DNA from: Acidimicrobiales bacterium
GTDB lineage: Bacteria; Actinomycetota; Acidimicrobiia; Acidimicrobiales; Bog-793
NCBI GenBank assembly: GCA_030037405.1
Contig: JASHRK010000289.1
Location: 1-5,354, forward strand
Length of the DNA: 5,354 bases
Reading direction: 5' to 3'
In this document: positions 4,583 through 5,354 of the stretch, piece after piece
Layout: each line of letters begins with the position of its first letter
How positions within the stretch are numbered: the stretch's first letter is position 1
Position numbers and translations under genes: made by a program
Notes under the pieces: model-generated
What the model saw: the letters and a program-made list of their open reading frames with translations, nothing else
What the model was told of the DNA's origin: nothing
The model's database searches: none

Positions 4583-5354
4583 TCAGCGAGTTGCCGTGTC
4601 CGAGATCACCCTCACGAGTGAGCCGTTCGCGACATTGAGCTCGGTCAGCGAGTCGCCGCCACCGTTAGCGACGAAGAGGTGGGCACCGCTGACAGCCAGG
4701 GCATCGGGGCCGTCGAAGTCGTCGGCCGGAGCCGAGATCACCCTCACGAGCGTGCCGTTGGCGACACTGAGCTCGGTCAGCGAGTCGCCAATGCCGTTAG
4801 CGACGAAGAGGTGGCCACCGCTGACGGCCAGGGCGTCGGGGACGTCGAAGTCGTCGGCCGGGGCCGAGATCACCCTCACGAGCGCGCCGTTGGCGACGTT
4901 GAGCTCGGTCAGCGAGACGCCGACGCCGTTCGCGACGAAGAGGTGGCCACCGCTGACAGCCAGGGCATCGGGGTCCTCGAACTTGTCGGCCGGGGCCGAG
5001 ATCACCCCCACCAGGGAGCCGTTCGCGACGTTGAGCTCGGTCAGCCAATCGGCGCCGTTGGCGACGAAGAGGTGGCCGGCACCGACAACCAGGGCGTCGG
5101 GGGCTCCGAATGGCGCGGCCAAGATCACCCTCACCAGCGAGCCGTTCGAGACGTTGAGCTCGGTCAGCCAGCTACCGTTGCCGTTCGCGACGAAGAGGTG
5201 GCCGGCACCGACAACCAGGGCGTCAGGGCCTGAGAACTGGTCGGGCAGGGCCGAGATCACCCTCACCAGCGCGCCGTTTGAGAGGTTGAGCTCGGCCAGC
5301 GAGTCGCCCATGTGGTTCGCAACGAAGAGGTGGCCAGCGCTGACGGCCAGGGCG
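4583..5354 (-). CDS. Tandem-repeat beta-propeller-like protein (partial, 5' end beyond window)
   Basis: The frame is open from the window edge to TGA at 4583-4585, giving 256 complete codons. An internal ATG at 5309-5311 is not a credible start because the repeat pattern continues upstream of it. The whole visible part is six repeats of 42-44 residues, each of the form DALAVSGGHLFVANG, then SLTELNVANGSLVRVIS and a short acidic linker. Three or four short strands per repeat, with 'HLFVANxxxxxLTELN' and 'G.LVRVIS', match the blades of YncE/NHL-type (YVTN-like) beta-propellers. Such proteins are usually secreted or surface-bound, but the N-terminus that would carry a signal peptide is missing. 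The last repeat ends in DTATR with no anchor or transmembrane segment. Substrate or partner is unknown. No gene is seen close downstream on this strand before 4525. Confidence 0.85.
   Translation of the reverse strand, partial: ALAVSAGHLFVANHMGDSLAELNLSNGALVRVISALPDQFSGPDALVVGAGHLFVANGNGSWLTELNVSNGSLVRVILAAPFGAPDALVVGAGHLFVANGADWLTELNVANGSLVGVISAPADKFEDPDALAVSGGHLFVANGVGVSLTELNVANGALVRVISAPADDFDVPDALAVSGGHLFVANGIGDSLTELSVANGTLVRVISAPADDFDGPDALAVSGAHLFVANGGGDSLTELNVANGSLVRVISDTATR
4586..5354 (-). repeat. Six tandem 126-132-base coding repeats
   Basis: Aligning at the Asp-Ala-Leu codons gives units at 5225-5354 (cut by the edge, 44 codons), 5099-5224 (42), 4970-5098 (43), 4838-4969 (44), 4706-4837 (44) and 4586-4705 (40, terminal). 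The units at 4706-4837 and 4838-4969 differ at only about six residues, and long DNA stretches such as GCGACGAAGAGGTGGC recur in every unit. The indels are all whole codons and lie in the loop after HLFVAN and in the linker. Confidence 0.9.

Noticed and set aside
4679..5233. 184-residue plus-strand repetitive ORF opposite the propeller gene
   Set aside because: It is periodic only because it is antisense to the repeats; its product (Gly/Asp/His-rich) has no hydrophobic strand pattern, while the minus-strand frame gives a clear propeller repeat.
4586..5354. CRISPR-like periodic repeats
   Set aside because: The period is 126-132 bases with continuous coding similarity and codon-sized indels; there are no short repeats separated by unique spacers.

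Overview
The window is GC-rich bacterial DNA. It shows strong G/C third-codon bias, GTG and TTG starts, few clear Shine-Dalgarno (SD) sites and protein families familiar from high-GC actinobacteria. I therefore infer an actinobacterium, possibly an environmental or soil lineage; the genus cannot be read from the sequence. No tRNA, rRNA, CRISPR array or intact insertion sequence was found.

Layout, left to right. (1) 3-80 (+) is the last 25 codons of a gene with an SGNH/GDSL-hydrolase-like tail. (2) 147-662 (-) encodes a 171-residue five-helix membrane protein of unknown function, convergent with (1). (3) 663-974 has no convincing gene, but holds a strong SD in front of a TTG and a dense cluster of inverted repeats just before a 53-residue small protein (975-1136, +). 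(4) 1235-2473 (+) is a CPA2-type cation/proton antiporter membrane domain without an RCK/TrkA regulatory domain. (5) 2529-3218 (-), convergent with it, is a 229-residue membrane protein whose C-terminus looks like an ion-channel pore loop without a potassium filter. A 28-codon ORF (3231-3317, -) lies just upstream of it. (6) 3379-3475 (-) is a short, frameshifted relic that reads like the C-terminal part of a group II intron reverse transcriptase. (7) 3658-4323 (-) is a metallo-beta-lactamase-fold hydrolase resembling N-acyl-homoserine lactonases, with a perfect 6-3-6 inverted repeat upstream. (8) 4391-4525 (-) is a possible 44-codon ORF or gene remnant. (9) 4583-5354 (-), open at the window edge, is a protein built almost wholly of 42-44-residue beta-propeller-like repeats, ending the window.

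How the genes fit together: three membrane proteins, including an antiporter and a channel-like protein, sit close together, suggesting ion or envelope homeostasis, but no single operon joins them and this link is inference. The stretch 3219-4582 looks like an accessory region with gene debris. No complete new defence or mobile system was recognised. The most informative points are the intron-RT relic, the nearly identical propeller repeats, the antiporter with Gly-Glu at the ion site, the filterless channel-like protein, and the small ORFs beside membrane genes.
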